Shown here one piece after another: positions 27,693 through 37,977 of a stretch of DNA of 64,000 nt. Below the pieces are notes generated by a model. It saw nothing but the letters and a program-made list of their open reading frames with translations, had not been told where the DNA came from and made no database searches. The stretch lies in assembly GCF_001311825.1 (NCBI RefSeq), contig NZ_BBCB01000006.1:1-64000 (forward strand), given 5' to 3'. The DNA is from Salidesulfovibrio brasiliensis JCM 12178 (GTDB lineage Bacteria; Desulfobacterota; Desulfovibrionia; Desulfovibrionales; Desulfovibrionaceae). Each line of letters begins with the position of its first letter. Positions within the stretch are counted from its first letter, which is position 1. The position numbers and the translations under genes are program-made.

Positions 27693-28448
27693 ATGTTCGA
27701 GATATTCGGGGTCCAATTCGTCTGGCAGGCCATTCTCGATATCGGCCTGGTCGCCATCATTTTCTATAATCTCATTCTGCTGGTGCGCGGCACGCGCGCG
27801 GTTGCCGTGGTCTACGGCCTCATGCTCGTGCTGGTGGTCTATTTCGTCTCCAGCAGGCTGAACCTCTTTACGCTGAACACGTTGCTCGGCGAATTTTTGG
27901 ACGCGATCTTTCTCGTCATCATCATACTTTTTCAGAAAGATATCAGAAAGGGCCTCTCGCAGCTTGGGACCGGCCGTTTCTGGTTCATGAAGTCGCAGCA
28001 GATTGAGGATACGATTCTCGACGAGCTTGTTCATGCGGTGACAGCCATGGCCAAAGAGCGCGTCGGGGCCATCATCGTTCTGGAAAAGAACGTGCCGCTC
28101 GGCGACATCATAGAGCGGGGCGTGGAGATTGACGCGCGCGTCAAGGACGAACTGCTCCGCACCATTTTCAACCATGAGACCCCGCTGCACGACGGGGCTG
28201 TGGTCATCAGTCGCAGCCGCATCTCTGCTGCGTCCTGCATCCTGCCGCTCTCCAGCAAACTGCGCGGCAACAGTATGTTCGGCACCCGTCACCGCGCGGC
28301 GCTGGGTATCAGTGAAAGCACGGACGCCATTACCATCGTCGTTTCCGAGGAGCGCGGGGAAATCTCCATCGCCATCGGCGGCAGACTGACAACCAGCCTC
28401 GACGAAGTGCGCCTGCGTCGGGTCATCAAGAACGCTTTGGAGCGATAG
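27693..28448 (+). CDS. cdaA: Diadenylate cyclase CdaA (c-di-AMP synthase)
   Basis: A 251-residue membrane enzyme that makes cyclic di-AMP from two ATP. Three N-terminal membrane helices (about residues 8-30, 36-55, 66-85) precede the DAC domain, which carries the catalytic DGA (167-169) and RHR (199-201) motifs. It starts nine bases after folP and ends two bases before the ybbR gene. The set cdaA-cdaR-glmM, familiar from Firmicutes, is complete here, so the enzyme is probably controlled by the two downstream products. Confidence 0.95.
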   Translation: MFEIFGVQFVWQAILDIGLVAIIFYNLILLVRGTRAVAVVYGLMLVLVVYFVSSRLNLFTLNTLLGEFLDAIFLVIIILFQKDIRKGLSQLGTGRFWFMKSQQIEDTILDELVHAVTAMAKERVGAIIVLEKNVPLGDIIERGVEIDARVKDELLRTIFNHETPLHDGAVVISRSRISAASCILPLSSKLRGNSMFGTRHRAALGISESTDAITIVVSEERGEISIAIGGRLTTSLDEVRLRRVIKNALER

Positions 28449-28450
28449 CC

Positions 28451-29356
28451 GTGTGGAAGAACTGGAAATACATGCTGCTGGCGCTCGTCATGTCGGTATT
28501 CTCATGGTTTCTTGTCAATGGACAGGAGACCGTTGAGACGGTGGTTGACATGTCGGTAATCATGAGCAACCCGCCCAAGGGACTCATGGTCGAGAGCGGG
28601 CTTGTGGACACAATCCGCGTTCGCCTGCGCGGTCCAAAGGGGCTTTTGCGGACCCTCAGCGGCAAGCAGCTTGTCTATGATGTGGACGCCCGTGACTTTC
28701 ATGTGGGCGAAAACGTCGTGGAAGTGGATGTGGACAGAATTCCAGTGCCCTCGGCGTTCACCATCGTGGAGATAATGCCCAACAGGCTCTCCCTTCAGGT
28801 GGATCGCATCGCAGTGAAGACGATTCCGGTGGAAGTGGACTGGATCGGTGAGCTGGATAGCTATTATGAATTTGACGGGGTCAGTGTCGAGCCGTCCGAG
28901 GTGGAGATTCGCGGCCCTGAAACCCAGCTTCGCAAGATCATCAAGGCTCGCATCACGGTGAGGGAAGACTTCCCGCGCGACGTGCCCAAGGTCTGGATCG
29001 AGCATTCTGGCCTGAACCTGCCGGACGAGATCGAGCCTGATCCGGCACAGGTCCGCATTGCCATCAAGTTCAAGCCCAAGACCAAGGAAATATGGGTCAA
29101 GATACCGCTGAACGTGGTGGCGCCGAAAACACTTGCCGTGACGCCGCGTCAGGATTACGTACGCCTGCTCATTGACGGGCCGCTTCTGTGGTACCGTGAC
29201 AACTCGTTTAGAAAGGATATTTCCGCACTCCTCGACGTGCCGAAGGATATCGGCCCCGGAGAGTATGATATGGAATACAAGGTGGTGGTGCCCGACGGAG
29301 TGAAGGTTGAGAAGCTCAACCCCGAAACCGTTGGCGTGACCATTGAGAGAAAGTGA
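28451..29356 (+). CDS. YbbR-domain protein, CdaR-like regulator of CdaA
   Basis: A 301-residue protein with an N-terminal membrane anchor (about 8-24) and extracytoplasmic YbbR repeats: strands such as [26 protein letters not shown] and VEVDVDRI recur at about 80-residue spacing, and a third and weaker copy follows. In Firmicutes such CdaR proteins bind CdaA and change its activity. The start GTG 28451 comes two bases after the cdaA stop. The stop overlaps the upstream frame of glmM, whose ATG follows after 13 bases. Confidence 0.88.
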   Translation: MWKNWKYMLLALVMSVFSWFLVNGQETVETVVDMSVIMSNPPKGLMVESGLVDTIRVRLRGPKGLLRTLSGKQLVYDVDARDFHVGENVVEVDVDRIPVPSAFTIVEIMPNRLSLQVDRIAVKTIPVEVDWIGELDSYYEFDGVSVEPSEVEIRGPETQLRKIIKARITVREDFPRDVPKVWIEHSGLNLPDEIEPDPAQVRIAIKFKPKTKEIWVKIPLNVVAPKTLAVTPRQDYVRLLIDGPLLWYRDNSFRKDISALLDVPKDIGPGEYDMEYKVVVPDGVKVEKLNPETVGVTIERK

Positions 29357-29369
29357 CCGGAGTAAAACT

Positions 29370-30722
29370 ATGAATCAGAGACTGTTCGGAACCGACGGCC
29401 TGCGTGGGCAGGTCAATATATTCCCCATGACACCCGAGGTGGCCCTGCGTCTTGGCCTTGCTGCCGGCCAGTTCTTCCGTAACGGCAAGAAGCGTCACCG
29501 CGTGGTCATCGGAAAGGACACCCGCCTTTCCGGCTATGTGTTTGAGACCGCGCTCACGTCCGGTTTCTGCGCCAACGGCATGGATGTCTTTCTGGTGGGC
29601 CCCATGCCCACCCCGGCCATTTCCTTCCTGACCCGAAACATGCGCGCCGACCTCGGGGTGGTCATTTCCGCCTCGCATAACCCGTTCATGGACAACGGTA
29701 TCAAGTTTTTCGATCATGAAGGGTTCAAGCTGGCAGACTCGGTTGAGGATGAGATCACCTCGCTGGTGATGAACACCGATACCCAGTGGGATTATCCGCC
29801 ATCCGAGCGGGTGGGGCGCGCCCATCGCATTCAGGATGCTGGTGGTCGCTACATCGTGTACCTGAAGCACAGTTTTTCCAACACGCTGACCCTCGACGGT
29901 ATGAAGATCGTGCTGGACTGCGCCAACGGCGCGGCATACGGCGTTGCCCCTTCGGTGTTGGAGGAGTTGGGTGCCAAGGTCATCCGCGTGGGCGACAAGC
30001 CCGACGGCATCAACATCAACAGCAAATGCGGTTCCCTGTACCCCGAGGTCATTTCGCACGCGGTGCGCGAGCACGGCGCCGACATCGGGCTTGCGCTGGA
30101 TGGTGACGCAGACAGACTCATCGTCTGCGACGAGAACGGCCGAATCCTCGATGGCGATCAGATCATGGCCCTTTGTGCCGACGAGCTGCTCAAGAAGGAG
30201 ATGCTCCCCGGCGGTATGCTCGTGGCCACGGTCATGAGCAACATGGCGCTGGAATTGTTCATGAAAGAGCGTGGCGGCAAGCTGCTTCGCACCCCGGTGG
30301 GCGACCGCTACGTGGTTGAGGTCATGCGCCGCGAAGGTGCGGTCCTTGGCGGCGAGCAGTCAGGGCACCTGATTTTCCGCGAGCATAGCACCACGGGTGA
30401 CGGACTTCTTGCAGCACTGCAATTGTTGCGTATAATGCAGGAGATGGAAAAGCCGCTGTCCGAGCTTTCGAACTGGCTGGAACCGTTCCCGCAGGTGCTC
30501 AAAAACGTTCATGTCGAACGCAAGATTCCCTTTGAGGAAGTGGAGCAGGTGCAGGATGCGGTCCGCAAGGTCGAGGACGCGATGGCCGGCAAGGGCAGGG
30601 TTTTGCTTCGGTATTCCGGCACTGAAGCGGTGGCCCGCGTGATGGTCGAAGGCGAGAATCCCGACAAGGTCGAGGAATACGCCGACGACATCGTTGAAGC
30701 ACTCAAGAAGCATTTGCGCTAG
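29370..30722 (+). CDS. glmM: Phosphoglucosamine mutase
   Basis: A 450-residue enzyme that converts glucosamine-6-phosphate to glucosamine-1-phosphate for peptidoglycan and LPS. The active serine is Ser102 in ISASHNP, the metal loop is DGDADR (near 240), and the sugar-binding loop is GGEQSGH. The C-terminal phosphate loop [14 protein letters not shown] is present. ATG 29370 has CGGAG upstream. GlmM inhibits CdaA in other species, so its place behind cdaA and ybbR suggests the same link between wall precursor and c-di-AMP levels. galU begins 8 bases later. Confidence 0.95.
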   Translation: MNQRLFGTDGLRGQVNIFPMTPEVALRLGLAAGQFFRNGKKRHRVVIGKDTRLSGYVFETALTSGFCANGMDVFLVGPMPTPAISFLTRNMRADLGVVISASHNPFMDNGIKFFDHEGFKLADSVEDEITSLVMNTDTQWDYPPSERVGRAHRIQDAGGRYIVYLKHSFSNTLTLDGMKIVLDCANGAAYGVAPSVLEELGAKVIRVGDKPDGININSKCGSLYPEVISHAVREHGADIGLALDGDADRLIVCDENGRILDGDQIMALCADELLKKEMLPGGMLVATVMSNMALELFMKERGGKLLRTPVGDRYVVEVMRREGAVLGGEQSGHLIFREHSTTGDGLLAALQLLRIMQEMEKPLSELSNWLEPFPQVLKNVHVERKIPFEEVEQVQDAVRKVEDAMAGKGRVLLRYSGTEAVARVMVEGENPDKVEEYADDIVEALKKHLR

Positions 30723-30730
30723 GAGGTCAT

Positions 30731-31603
30731 ATGCAAGTCAGGAAAGCTGTCATTCCCGTGGCTGGCTGGGGAACTCGCTCCCTGCCCGCAACCAAGAACA
30801 TCCCCAAGGAAATGCTTCCCATCTTCCGCAAGCCGATCGTTCAGTACATCGTTGAGGAAGCCATCGGGGCCGGTCTTTCCGACGTCGTGTTCGTGACCAA
30901 CCAGAACAAGAAGATCATCGAAGACCACTTTGACCGCAACTTCCTGCTGGAGCAGGTGCTTGAGCGTGGCAGCAAGACTGAACTGCTCAAGGAGGTGCGC
31001 GAGGTCGCAGAGATGGTCGATATCATTTCCGTCCGTCAAAAGCGCCAGCTCGGCCTTGGTCACGCTGTTTTGTGCGCCAAGGAAGTCTGCAAGAACGAAC
31101 CGTTCGCCGTCATGCTCGGTGACGACCTCATGTTCGGCAAGAATTCCGGAATTTCGGAACTGCTGGAGGCCGCAGAGACCGAAGGCAAGGCTGCTGTCGG
31201 CGTCATCGAGGTACCGGAGGACCGGGTTCACCGCTACGGCATCATCTCCGGCGAGGAGTTCGCACCGGGCGTCTACCACGTTGACAAGTTGGTGGAGAAG
31301 CCCAAGAAGGAAGATGCTCCGTCCAACCTCGCCATTACCGGGCGTTATGTGCTGCTGCCGCAGATTTTCGACATTCTTGAAACTCAGGAAGCCGGTGTGG
31401 GCGGTGAAATCCAGCTTACCGACGCGCTTCAGGGGTTGGCCGATCAGGGCAAGCTCATCGCCGTCAAGATGCAGGGTCAGCGCTTTGATGCGGGCGACTG
31501 GGTGGAGTACCTGACCGCGAATATCTACTTCGCGCTGCATGACGAGGAGCTCCATGACGACCTTGTCAAACGCATTCAGGAGATCCTGCCTTGCAAAGAC
31601 TAG
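30731..31603 (+). CDS. galU: UTP-glucose-1-phosphate uridylyltransferase
   Basis: A 290-residue nucleotidyltransferase that makes UDP-glucose. Motifs: the activated-nucleotide loop GWGTRSLPATKNIPKEMLP at the N-terminus, QKRQLGLGHAVLCA near 100, LGDDLMFG, and EKPKKEDAPSNLA. The enzyme serves glycan and LPS synthesis and feeds the glycosyltransferases and the UDP-glucuronate decarboxylase near 53 kb. AGGAGG is six bases from ATG 30731. Its last 13 bases overlap the next start. Confidence 0.94.
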   Translation: MQVRKAVIPVAGWGTRSLPATKNIPKEMLPIFRKPIVQYIVEEAIGAGLSDVVFVTNQNKKIIEDHFDRNFLLEQVLERGSKTELLKEVREVAEMVDIISVRQKRQLGLGHAVLCAKEVCKNEPFAVMLGDDLMFGKNSGISELLEAAETEGKAAVGVIEVPEDRVHRYGIISGEEFAPGVYHVDKLVEKPKKEDAPSNLAITGRYVLLPQIFDILETQEAGVGGEIQLTDALQGLADQGKLIAVKMQGQRFDAGDWVEYLTANIYFALHDEELHDDLVKRIQEILPCKD

Positions 31604-32352
31604 TCTTTCTGCTGTCTGCGACCCTTCTGCTGCTCGCGGCGACAGCCGCGTGGGGGTTCACTCCCGATGAGGATGAACTTTCAGGGCGCATGGCCAAGGA
31701 ATACGGCACGCTGTCATCCTGGAGCGTGGATGTGTCCTTTCCCGGTCATCCGGGAGTTATGGCTACGATATGGCAGAACGGGTCGCAGTGGCGGCAGGAG
31801 TGGACTGTCCCGGGACAAAAGGGCAAGGCGGTTTCGGTGGGCTATGCTGGACAAGCCGTGGCTTCCTGTCCGGAGTCCTTTCCGCTCCCTTTGACGCTCC
31901 TTTGGAACATGCCGTCGCCGTTGAAAGCGTGGAAGCAGCTCGGCATAGACAGCTCCATGAGCGGCTTCGGGTTTCATGGGGATTCCCCGAGCTTCATCCT
32001 TGGCTCGGAGACGGGTGACGATGACAGGCCCCAAGTCTGGCTCAATAATGAAGACATGTCCCTGCTGCGCATCCGCGTGGCTGTCCCTGCAGGGAACATC
32101 GAATTTCTCTATTCAGAATACACCATGCTCGGCGGATTCATGGTCCCTGAGGCTGGTACAGTCCTTCTGCCGGACGGCAATGCTCTTGATTACTCCATGA
32201 AATGGAGTCGTCTCAACAAGGCGGCTGATCCCGCGTTGTACGACGCGCAGACGGTGCGGCAGAACGCGGCTCCGGAAGGGTGTCTCCAGCCTCCCGACCC
32301 GTTCGGAACCCTTGCCAGACAGTTCTCAACGCTGCCGTCCCTGAGGGATTAG
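31591..32352 (+). CDS. Exported protein of unknown function, LolA-like fold possible
   Basis: A 253-residue protein with a signal peptide (residues 1-22, ending AWG) and a beta-rich mature part. The stretch WSVDVSFPGHPGVMATIWQNGSQWRQEW resembles the outer-membrane lipoprotein carrier type of beta strand, but I cannot confirm membership. The start TTG 31591 overlaps galU and has GGAG within the galU sequence. priA begins two bases after the stop. Likely periplasmic; function not assigned. Confidence 0.6.
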   Translation: MQRLVFLLSATLLLLAATAAWGFTPDEDELSGRMAKEYGTLSSWSVDVSFPGHPGVMATIWQNGSQWRQEWTVPGQKGKAVSVGYAGQAVASCPESFPLPLTLLWNMPSPLKAWKQLGIDSSMSGFGFHGDSPSFILGSETGDDDRPQVWLNNEDMSLLRIRVAVPAGNIEFLYSEYTMLGGFMVPEAGTVLLPDGNALDYSMKWSRLNKAADPALYDAQTVRQNAAPEGCLQPPDPFGTLARQFSTLPSLRD

Positions 32353-32354
32353 CC

Positions 32355-34694
32355 ATGGACCGGCTGTGGCGGGTCGCTGTTGTTTCGCCCCCATATCAAA
32401 CGCTGACGTACAAGGAACCCAAGTGGTTCGGTGACGTCTGTGCCGGAATGCGGGTGATCGTGCCGCTCGGCCGGATGCGTCGCGTTGGTGTGGTCGTTGG
32501 CGAGGCCGATGGTGCGCCGGAGGGCGTGACACTCAAGCGCATCGGCTTGCCGTTGGAGACTGGCCCCATGTTCACGCCCGAGCATCTCGAAATGTGCGAG
32601 CAGCTCGGCTATCGACAGATGGAACCGCTGGGCCGCATTCTTGAAGCTTCACTTCCGCGTGGCCTGCGAACCGCAGACGTTGTGTTCTCTCTGGATTGCG
32701 GTCCGGGCGAGGATTTTTCCGCCACGCTCAAGCCGCGTGATTTTTCCGGATTGACTGATTCCCAGCGCAAAAAACTCGCTCGGATGTGGCGGGAAGGGCG
32801 GATGCGAGTCCGGCTGGACCCGAAACGTGAAGCCGAGGAACGGCACGTCTCGCTCAAGAAAGATCCGCCGTGGCCGGTGCGCCCAAACGCCCGCAGGCAG
32901 CTGTCCATTCTCGAATTCATCCATGACAACGGGGCCACCAGCCTTTCATGGCTTCGGCAATCCCTCGGCGACTGGGTGCCGACGACGGTTCGCGCGCTCG
33001 TCAAGTCCGGCCTGCTCGCCATTGGCGAAGGGGAGAGCGCCACGCTCCCGGAATGTGCTCCGGCAGTTCCGCTGCATGAACCGAACGAAGAGCAGTCCGC
33101 AGTGCTTGAAACACTGCTGCCCGCGCTGGAAAACGGCGGCGGGAGTCACCTGCTGCATGGCGTGACCGGCAGCGGCAAGACACTGGTGTATTTGCATCTT
33201 GTGCGGCGGGCGCTGGAACTCGGTCGTTCGGCGGTTGTGCTCGCCCCGGAGGTCGCCATCGCCTGTCAGCTTCACAAGGCCATTGCCGACGCGCTGCCCG
33301 GGGCAACCATTCTTTTTCATCACGGCTACCTGAGCCCCTCGGTGCGGGAGGAGGTCTTCCGGGTCGCGGCCAATGCCCCCGGCCCTGTATGCGTTGTGGG
33401 CACACGGTCCTCGCTGTTCGTGCCGGTTCGCAATCCGGGCCTTGTGGTCGTGGATGAGGAGCACGACGAGTCCTACAAGCAGGAAGAACGTCTGGCCTAT
33501 CACGCCAAGGAAGTTGCCCACTTTCTAACCTCCAAGTTCAAGGCTCTTCTACTGTTGGGATCGGCAACGCCCGACGTCAAAACATTCCATGCAGCCGGGG
33601 AAGGGCGGATTCCGGTCCATTCCATTGTCAGCAGAGCTGGTGCAGGGATGCTGCCCAGCGTGGAGCTGGTGGACATCTCCGGCCTGAGTGACCCGTCCGA
33701 TCATTTTTCCGAGCGCGTGACCGAGGCGCTGCGTGAGACCGTGAAGAACGGCGAGCAGGCCATCGTCATGCTCAACAGGCGCGGGTATGCGCCGGTCATG
33801 TACTGCACGGACTGCGCCGAGGCCGTGAAATGCCCGGAGTGCGAGGTGGGACTGACCTACCATAAGGGCCGTGAGCGGCTTTTGTGCCACTACTGCGGGT
33901 TGTCGCTGGATTATCCGCTGCTGTGCAGAAACTGTGGTGGAGCAAATTTCATCCCCATGGGCGAAGGCACGGAACGGCTGGAAGAGGCCCTTCGTGACGC
34001 GCTGCCGGAAGATACGGCCATCCTGCGTATGGACCGCGACACGGTTCGGCGGCAGCAGAGCATGGAGGAGATTCTGGACGCGTTCAGAAAGGGTGAGGCG
34101 CAGGTGCTCGTCGGGACGCAGATGCTTTCCAAGGGCCATGATTTTCCGCGCGTCACACTGGTCGTGGTAGTGGACGGCGATCTCGGGCTGAACCTGCCCG
34201 ACTATCGTTCCACCGAGCGCACGTTTCAACTGCTGGTTCAGGTTTCGGGCCGCGCCGGACGCGGTGAGATGCCCGGTCGGGTGCTCATCCAGACGCGCAA
34301 CCCGGACCATCCGGTCTGGAAGGAAGTCGTCAAGGCGGACTACAATTCATTCTTTGAGCGTGAGGTCAAGCGGCGCAAGATGTTCTCCTATCCGCCGTTC
34401 TCGCGGCTCGGCCTGCTGCGCATCAGCTATCCGGACGGCTGGGCTGACGGACCGCAGGTACTGACCATGCTGACCAACACGGTGCGCGAACGGTCCAAGG
34501 CGCTGGGTGTCACCGCGCTCGGTCCCGCCCCGGCACCAATGGGCAAGCTGCGCGGGCGGTTTCGCTTCAACTGCCTGCTCAAGGGTGAGTCGTGGCTGGC
34601 CATGCGCGAGCTGTACTCCTCTGTGCGGGCCTATGCCAAACCCGGCGGAGAGCTGCGCGTCTCGCTGGATCTTGATCCGGTCAACATGCTCTGA
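32355..34694 (+). CDS. priA: Primosomal replication protein N' (PriA helicase)
   Basis: A 779-residue helicase that restarts stalled replication forks. An N-terminal DNA-binding part (residues 1-110) precedes the helicase core with Walker A GVTGSGKT near 270, the DEEH box (VVDEEHDESYKQ) and the helicase motif GSATPD. Between motifs IV and V lies the zinc-binding insert with eight cysteines (CTDC, CPEC, CHYC, CRNC). Helicase motif V/VI follows with TQMLSKGHDFPRV and SGRAGRG. The start ATG 32355 lies two bases after the previous stop codon. Confidence 0.95.
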   Translation: MDRLWRVAVVSPPYQTLTYKEPKWFGDVCAGMRVIVPLGRMRRVGVVVGEADGAPEGVTLKRIGLPLETGPMFTPEHLEMCEQLGYRQMEPLGRILEASLPRGLRTADVVFSLDCGPGEDFSATLKPRDFSGLTDSQRKKLARMWREGRMRVRLDPKREAEERHVSLKKDPPWPVRPNARRQLSILEFIHDNGATSLSWLRQSLGDWVPTTVRALVKSGLLAIGEGESATLPECAPAVPLHEPNEEQSAVLETLLPALENGGGSHLLHGVTGSGKTLVYLHLVRRALELGRSAVVLAPEVAIACQLHKAIADALPGATILFHHGYLSPSVREEVFRVAANAPGPVCVVGTRSSLFVPVRNPGLVVVDEEHDESYKQEERLAYHAKEVAHFLTSKFKALLLLGSATPDVKTFHAAGEGRIPVHSIVSRAGAGMLPSVELVDISGLSDPSDHFSERVTEALRETVKNGEQAIVMLNRRGYAPVMYCTDCAEAVKCPECEVGLTYHKGRERLLCHYCGLSLDYPLLCRNCGGANFIPMGEGTERLEEALRDALPEDTAILRMDRDTVRRQQSMEEILDAFRKGEAQVLVGTQMLSKGHDFPRVTLVVVVDGDLGLNLPDYRSTERTFQLLVQVSGRAGRGEMPGRVLIQTRNPDHPVWKEVVKADYNSFFEREVKRRKMFSYPPFSRLGLLRISYPDGWADGPQVLTMLTNTVRERSKALGVTALGPAPAPMGKLRGRFRFNCLLKGESWLAMRELYSSVRAYAKPGGELRVSLDLDPVNML

Positions 34695-34770
34695 TCGCTT
34701 TCCGTCTCGACAGGCAAACGACGAAGCGGTACAACCTGTCCTCATGAAAACAGTACACAACAGGAGCACC

Positions 34771-35271
34771 ATGCTCAGATACTCCGTCATATTTCTTGCG
34801 GTCCTGTGCCTCTTCGGCACGGTCGAGGCCGCCTCGGCAAAGGTCGGGTTCATCAACCCGCAGGTGATTGTCAGCGAATCCAAGGTGGGTAAACTGGCGC
34901 AGGAAGACCTCGCCCGGCTTGGTCGCATCAAGGACCAGCAGATTCAGGAGAGTGCGGAAAAACTCAAGGCCATCAAGGCCGAGATGGAGTCCGGCCTGCT
35001 TTCCGAAGCCGAGCGCGACATCAAGGAAGACCAGTTCAAGCGGGAGCTTCGCAAGCACGAAAAGCTTGTGACCGACAGCAATATTCAGATTCGCGAGGAA
35101 GAGCGCAGGCTCATTCAGTTCGTGATGAAGCGTGCGGACAAGATTCTGCGGCGGCTGGCAAAGTCCATGGGTTTCACCATGATCCTGACCGATCCCGAGG
35201 CAATCGGCTACATTGACCTTTCCGTGGACCTGACAGAGCGGGTTCTCAAGGAACTGGACGCAGGTATATAG
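34771..35271 (+). CDS. OmpH/Skp-like periplasmic chaperone
   Basis: A 166-residue protein with a signal peptide (1-21) and a long central coiled coil (about 45-130, rich in Glu, Lys, Arg) flanked by short beta strands (KVGFINPQVIVSES at the start, TMILTDPEAIGYIDLS at the end). This fits the Skp/OmpH family, which holds unfolded outer-membrane proteins in the periplasm. ATG 34771 has AGGAG upstream. The SH3-type gene starts 4 bases after its stop, so the two exported proteins are co-transcribed. Confidence 0.85.
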   Translation: MLRYSVIFLAVLCLFGTVEAASAKVGFINPQVIVSESKVGKLAQEDLARLGRIKDQQIQESAEKLKAIKAEMESGLLSEAERDIKEDQFKRELRKHEKLVTDSNIQIREEERRLIQFVMKRADKILRRLAKSMGFTMILTDPEAIGYIDLSVDLTERVLKELDAGI

Positions 35272-35275
35272 GGGG

Positions 35276-36566
35276 ATGACGATGAGACGACTGCTGACGC
35301 TTTTCATTGCCGTTATGTGCCTCTTCGTGGCCTCGCAGGCCATGGCTTTCAGCGAGGTCCGGTATCCGGACCGTCCGCTCAACCTGCGCAAGGCGCGCTC
35401 TCCCAAAGCATCGTGGGTCGGTGTGCTGCAACCGGGCCAGCAGGTCAGGATCGCATGGATTCAGGATGGCTGGGCTGCCGTGTTCGAGCCGTGGATGACG
35501 GACGCGAACAACGTGCGAGTGGCGGGTTTCGCCAACGTGAAATATCTCAAGAAGCGCCGGGGAGAGGTGGAGAAGGAGCCGTGGGGTGAGTGGATGCGCT
35601 CCGCCACGACGCTGAACGTCCGTTCCGGTCCAGATCGGGCCGATAAGAAAGTCGGGCAGCTTTCGCCCGGCACCGTGGTCCGTGCCGATTTCCCCGAAGA
35701 CGGCTGGTTTGCGGTTTTCGAGGCCCGCTCCACCATCCGCAGCAAAATGAACGCCATGGGCTGGGTCAAGGCCGACTATCTGGAACCGACCAGCAAACCG
35801 GCTGCCGCTGCGCCAAAGCCTGCACCAAAATCCATGCCTGCGCCGAAACCCGAGGCCAAGCCCGAATCAAAACCGGCCCCGCAAAAGGTCAGCGAACCGA
35901 AGAAAGCACCAGTTGCTCTTAAACGTGAGGCCTCCTCGGGATGGGGCAAGCTGCTTGTGGCACCCATGGAACTGCATCTGCGCTCTGAACGTCGCAGCGG
36001 GTCCAATTACGCCACGACCGTACCCAAGGGCGAGACAATCAAGGTCGATTTTCTGGACAAGCTGGTACGCGGTCTTTGCGCCAAGTGCACCGGTTCGCAA
36101 TGAATCGCGGGCGCTCGGTTATGTGCTTCAGCGTCTGGTGGAGCCGGACGGAGTAAAGACCAAGCCAGTCATCAGCAAGAGTGAAAGCGGCAAGAAGACC
36201 ATCGTCATCCCGCGCAATCCCTCGGCCCCGGTGCATCGCTCCGAGCCCAAGGTGAACAGGCGCGCACACGGCTTCCAGTACGGAATCATGGAGCGCGCCG
36301 AATCAACGCTTTTAGGTACGCCGGTTGAGATCGTGAAGGTGTACGTGAAGGTGGACCGCCTGCCCAAGGCGACGGTCATGCAGGACTTCGCCAGCACGCT
36401 CTGGAAGGAATTCCGCAAGAGCGGCAGGGAGTTGCATCTGGAAATCTACGTGCCTGATATGGATCTGGACGATCTTGCATTCATCTCTGCCAAGTACACC
36501 TACGAGGAAGAGATCGAGTTCTGGGCCCGAAAGGCCGTTCTGTACGGGACCAAGTACCTTCGTTGA
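35276..36566 (+). CDS. Exported SH3-domain protein, one frame break
   Basis: An exported protein of about 430 residues. A signal peptide (residues 1-24, ending AMA) is followed by two SH3-type repeats (LNLRKARSPKASWVGVL with GWAAVF, and LNVRSGPDRADKKVGQL with GWFAVF), a Pro/Ala/Lys linker (about 175-220) and a third SH3 copy (LHLRSERRSGSNYATTV). In that last copy the expected GWYAVF lies in the next frame: after VDFLDK the reading breaks at 36061. Restoring two bases (or removing one) gives DKGWYAVFAPSAPVRNES and a continuous C-terminus to 36566. SH3 repeats of this kind bind cell-wall or peptide ligands; the C-terminal 150 residues have no recognised domain. Confidence 0.75.
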
Positions 36567-36576
36567 TCCCGTACGG

Positions 36577-37004
36577 TTAGGCGTACTCTCGGTCCATGAA
36601 CAGCGGAAGCTGCTTTTCGGCGTGCGCGTTCTGGCGTGCGCTTGGCTGCTCGGGCACCGTCTCAAGGAAGATGCTCTTGCAGTGGCTGCACTCCCATTGC
36701 GGTCCGCGCGCTTGCAGGTGGATGAGCAGTCCGTCGCGGTCGTAGCAAACCTGGCAGAAAGGCCGGTGATCTCGCCGTCCTCGTCGAGCCAGTACTTGCG
36801 CCCATCGAATCGGATTCTTTCGGAAAGATCCAGAATCTCCGCCACTTCGCCGAGCTGTTTCTTCAGGACGTCGTTTTCTTCGCACAGAGCCAGAAATTCG
36901 TCCTGCAAACCCTTGAGAATCATTTCCGCTTCCCTGAAGCGTCCAGCCTTGCAGAGTTCAAGAATTCTCTTGAAGCCGGTAGCCTGAACCATCTTGGTAA
37001 CCAT
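36577..37004 (-). CDS. Small zinc-ribbon-like protein, one frame break
   Basis: The first 80 residues are helical, with GRFREAEMILKGLQDEF and a coiled-coil-like stretch, followed by DGRKYWLDEDGEITG. At about 36761-36766 the frame breaks: one extra base leads to PFCQVCYDRDGLLIH and then CSHCKSIF, a pair of CxxC motifs (four cysteines) that form a likely zinc ribbon. Full length is about 143 residues. The start ATG 37004 has GGGGGT upstream; a second ATG at 36992 is possible. A sigma-28-like promoter about 40 bases before the start suggests expression with motility or chemotaxis genes. Confidence 0.65.
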
Positions 37005-37041
37005 GTCTTTACCCCCGGATAGCCGTGTCGAGTCTTACCCT

Positions 37042-37068
37042 TAATCGGCTAACCGCCCGAAAACTTTA
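37042..37068 (-). promoter_or_regulatory. Sigma-28 (FliA)-type promoter
   Basis: On the minus strand TAAAGTTT (37061-37068), 11 bases, then GCCGATTA (37042-37049). The consensus is TAAAGTTT-N11-GCCGATAA, so 15 of 16 positions and the spacing match. It lies about 38 bases upstream of the zinc-ribbon gene start. Confidence 0.75.
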
Positions 37069-37213
37069 GGGTGTGCAAAGCTTGCCCGAAAATGGGATTT
37101 CGCAGGTTTCGGCGATCGATGTTGTCTGTGCAACTATTTAGTATGCCGAACTTTTTTTGTGGATGGATTGCGAGCTGTCTGCAAGTGATGAGGCTGGCAG
37201 CTTGCGCTGGTCG

Positions 37214-37977
37214 CTAAAAAATCCGGTCGATGAAGGTCTTGATGCGCGGGTCGTCCACCTTTTCTCCGAAGAATTCCTGCGGGGAGCCTTTGGCAAGGAA
37301 CGAGCCGTTTTCCATGAACACCACCTGATCCGCCACCTCGCGGGCAAATCCCATGTTGTGGGTGACGATGATCATGGTCATGCCCTCGTTGGCGAGCTGC
37401 TTGATGGCGTCAAAGACTTCGCCGACCAGCTCCGGGTCCAACGCGGAGGTCGGTTCGTCGAAGAGCATCAGCTTCGGGCGCATGGCAAGGGCGCGGGCGA
37501 TGGCCGCCCGTTGTTTCTGACCGCCGGAGAGCGAAGCAGGGTGGCGGTCCGCAAAATCGGCCATGCCGACCTTCTCCAACATGTTCAGGGCGATGTCGCG
37601 CGCTTCGCTTTTGTCCATTCCCTGCACCGTGACCTGCCCCTCCATGGCGTTCTCAAGGACGGTCATGTGCGGGAAAAGGTTGAAATGCTGGAAGACCATG
37701 CCGATCTGGGCGCGCAGGCGGCAGATGTTTTTGGCTTTGTCGAGCACCTGTTCGCCCTTCACCTGCCTGTAGCCGACCTCTTCCCCTTCGAAGCGGATGG
37801 TGCCGGAGTCGATGGTTTCCAGAAAGTTGATGGTGCGAAGCAGGGTGGACTTCCCGGAGCCGGACGACCGATGATGACGGTCCGTTCGCCGGGTTCAAGC
37901 GTGAGGTCCACGTTATCCACGGCGCGATGTTCGCCGAAGGTCTTGACGATGTTGTTGAGTTCCAGAAGCGGTTGCAT
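37214..37977 (-). CDS. Polar amino-acid ABC transporter ATPase (GlnQ-like), one frame break
   Basis: About 254 residues. The N-terminus reads LELNNIVKTFGEHRAVDNV, then the frame breaks at about 37863 just before Walker A: the observed frame gives VIIGRP, while one extra base gives VIIGRSGSGKST and a continuous protein. Downstream motifs are intact: Q-loop VFQHFNLFPH, signature LSGGQKQR, Walker B LMLFDEPTSALD and switch MIIVTHNMG. It is the last gene of a binding protein-permease-ATPase operon (next: 37977-39001) and starts at the permease stop. The break would kill the ATPase if real, but the conservation downstream suggests an error. Confidence 0.87.
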
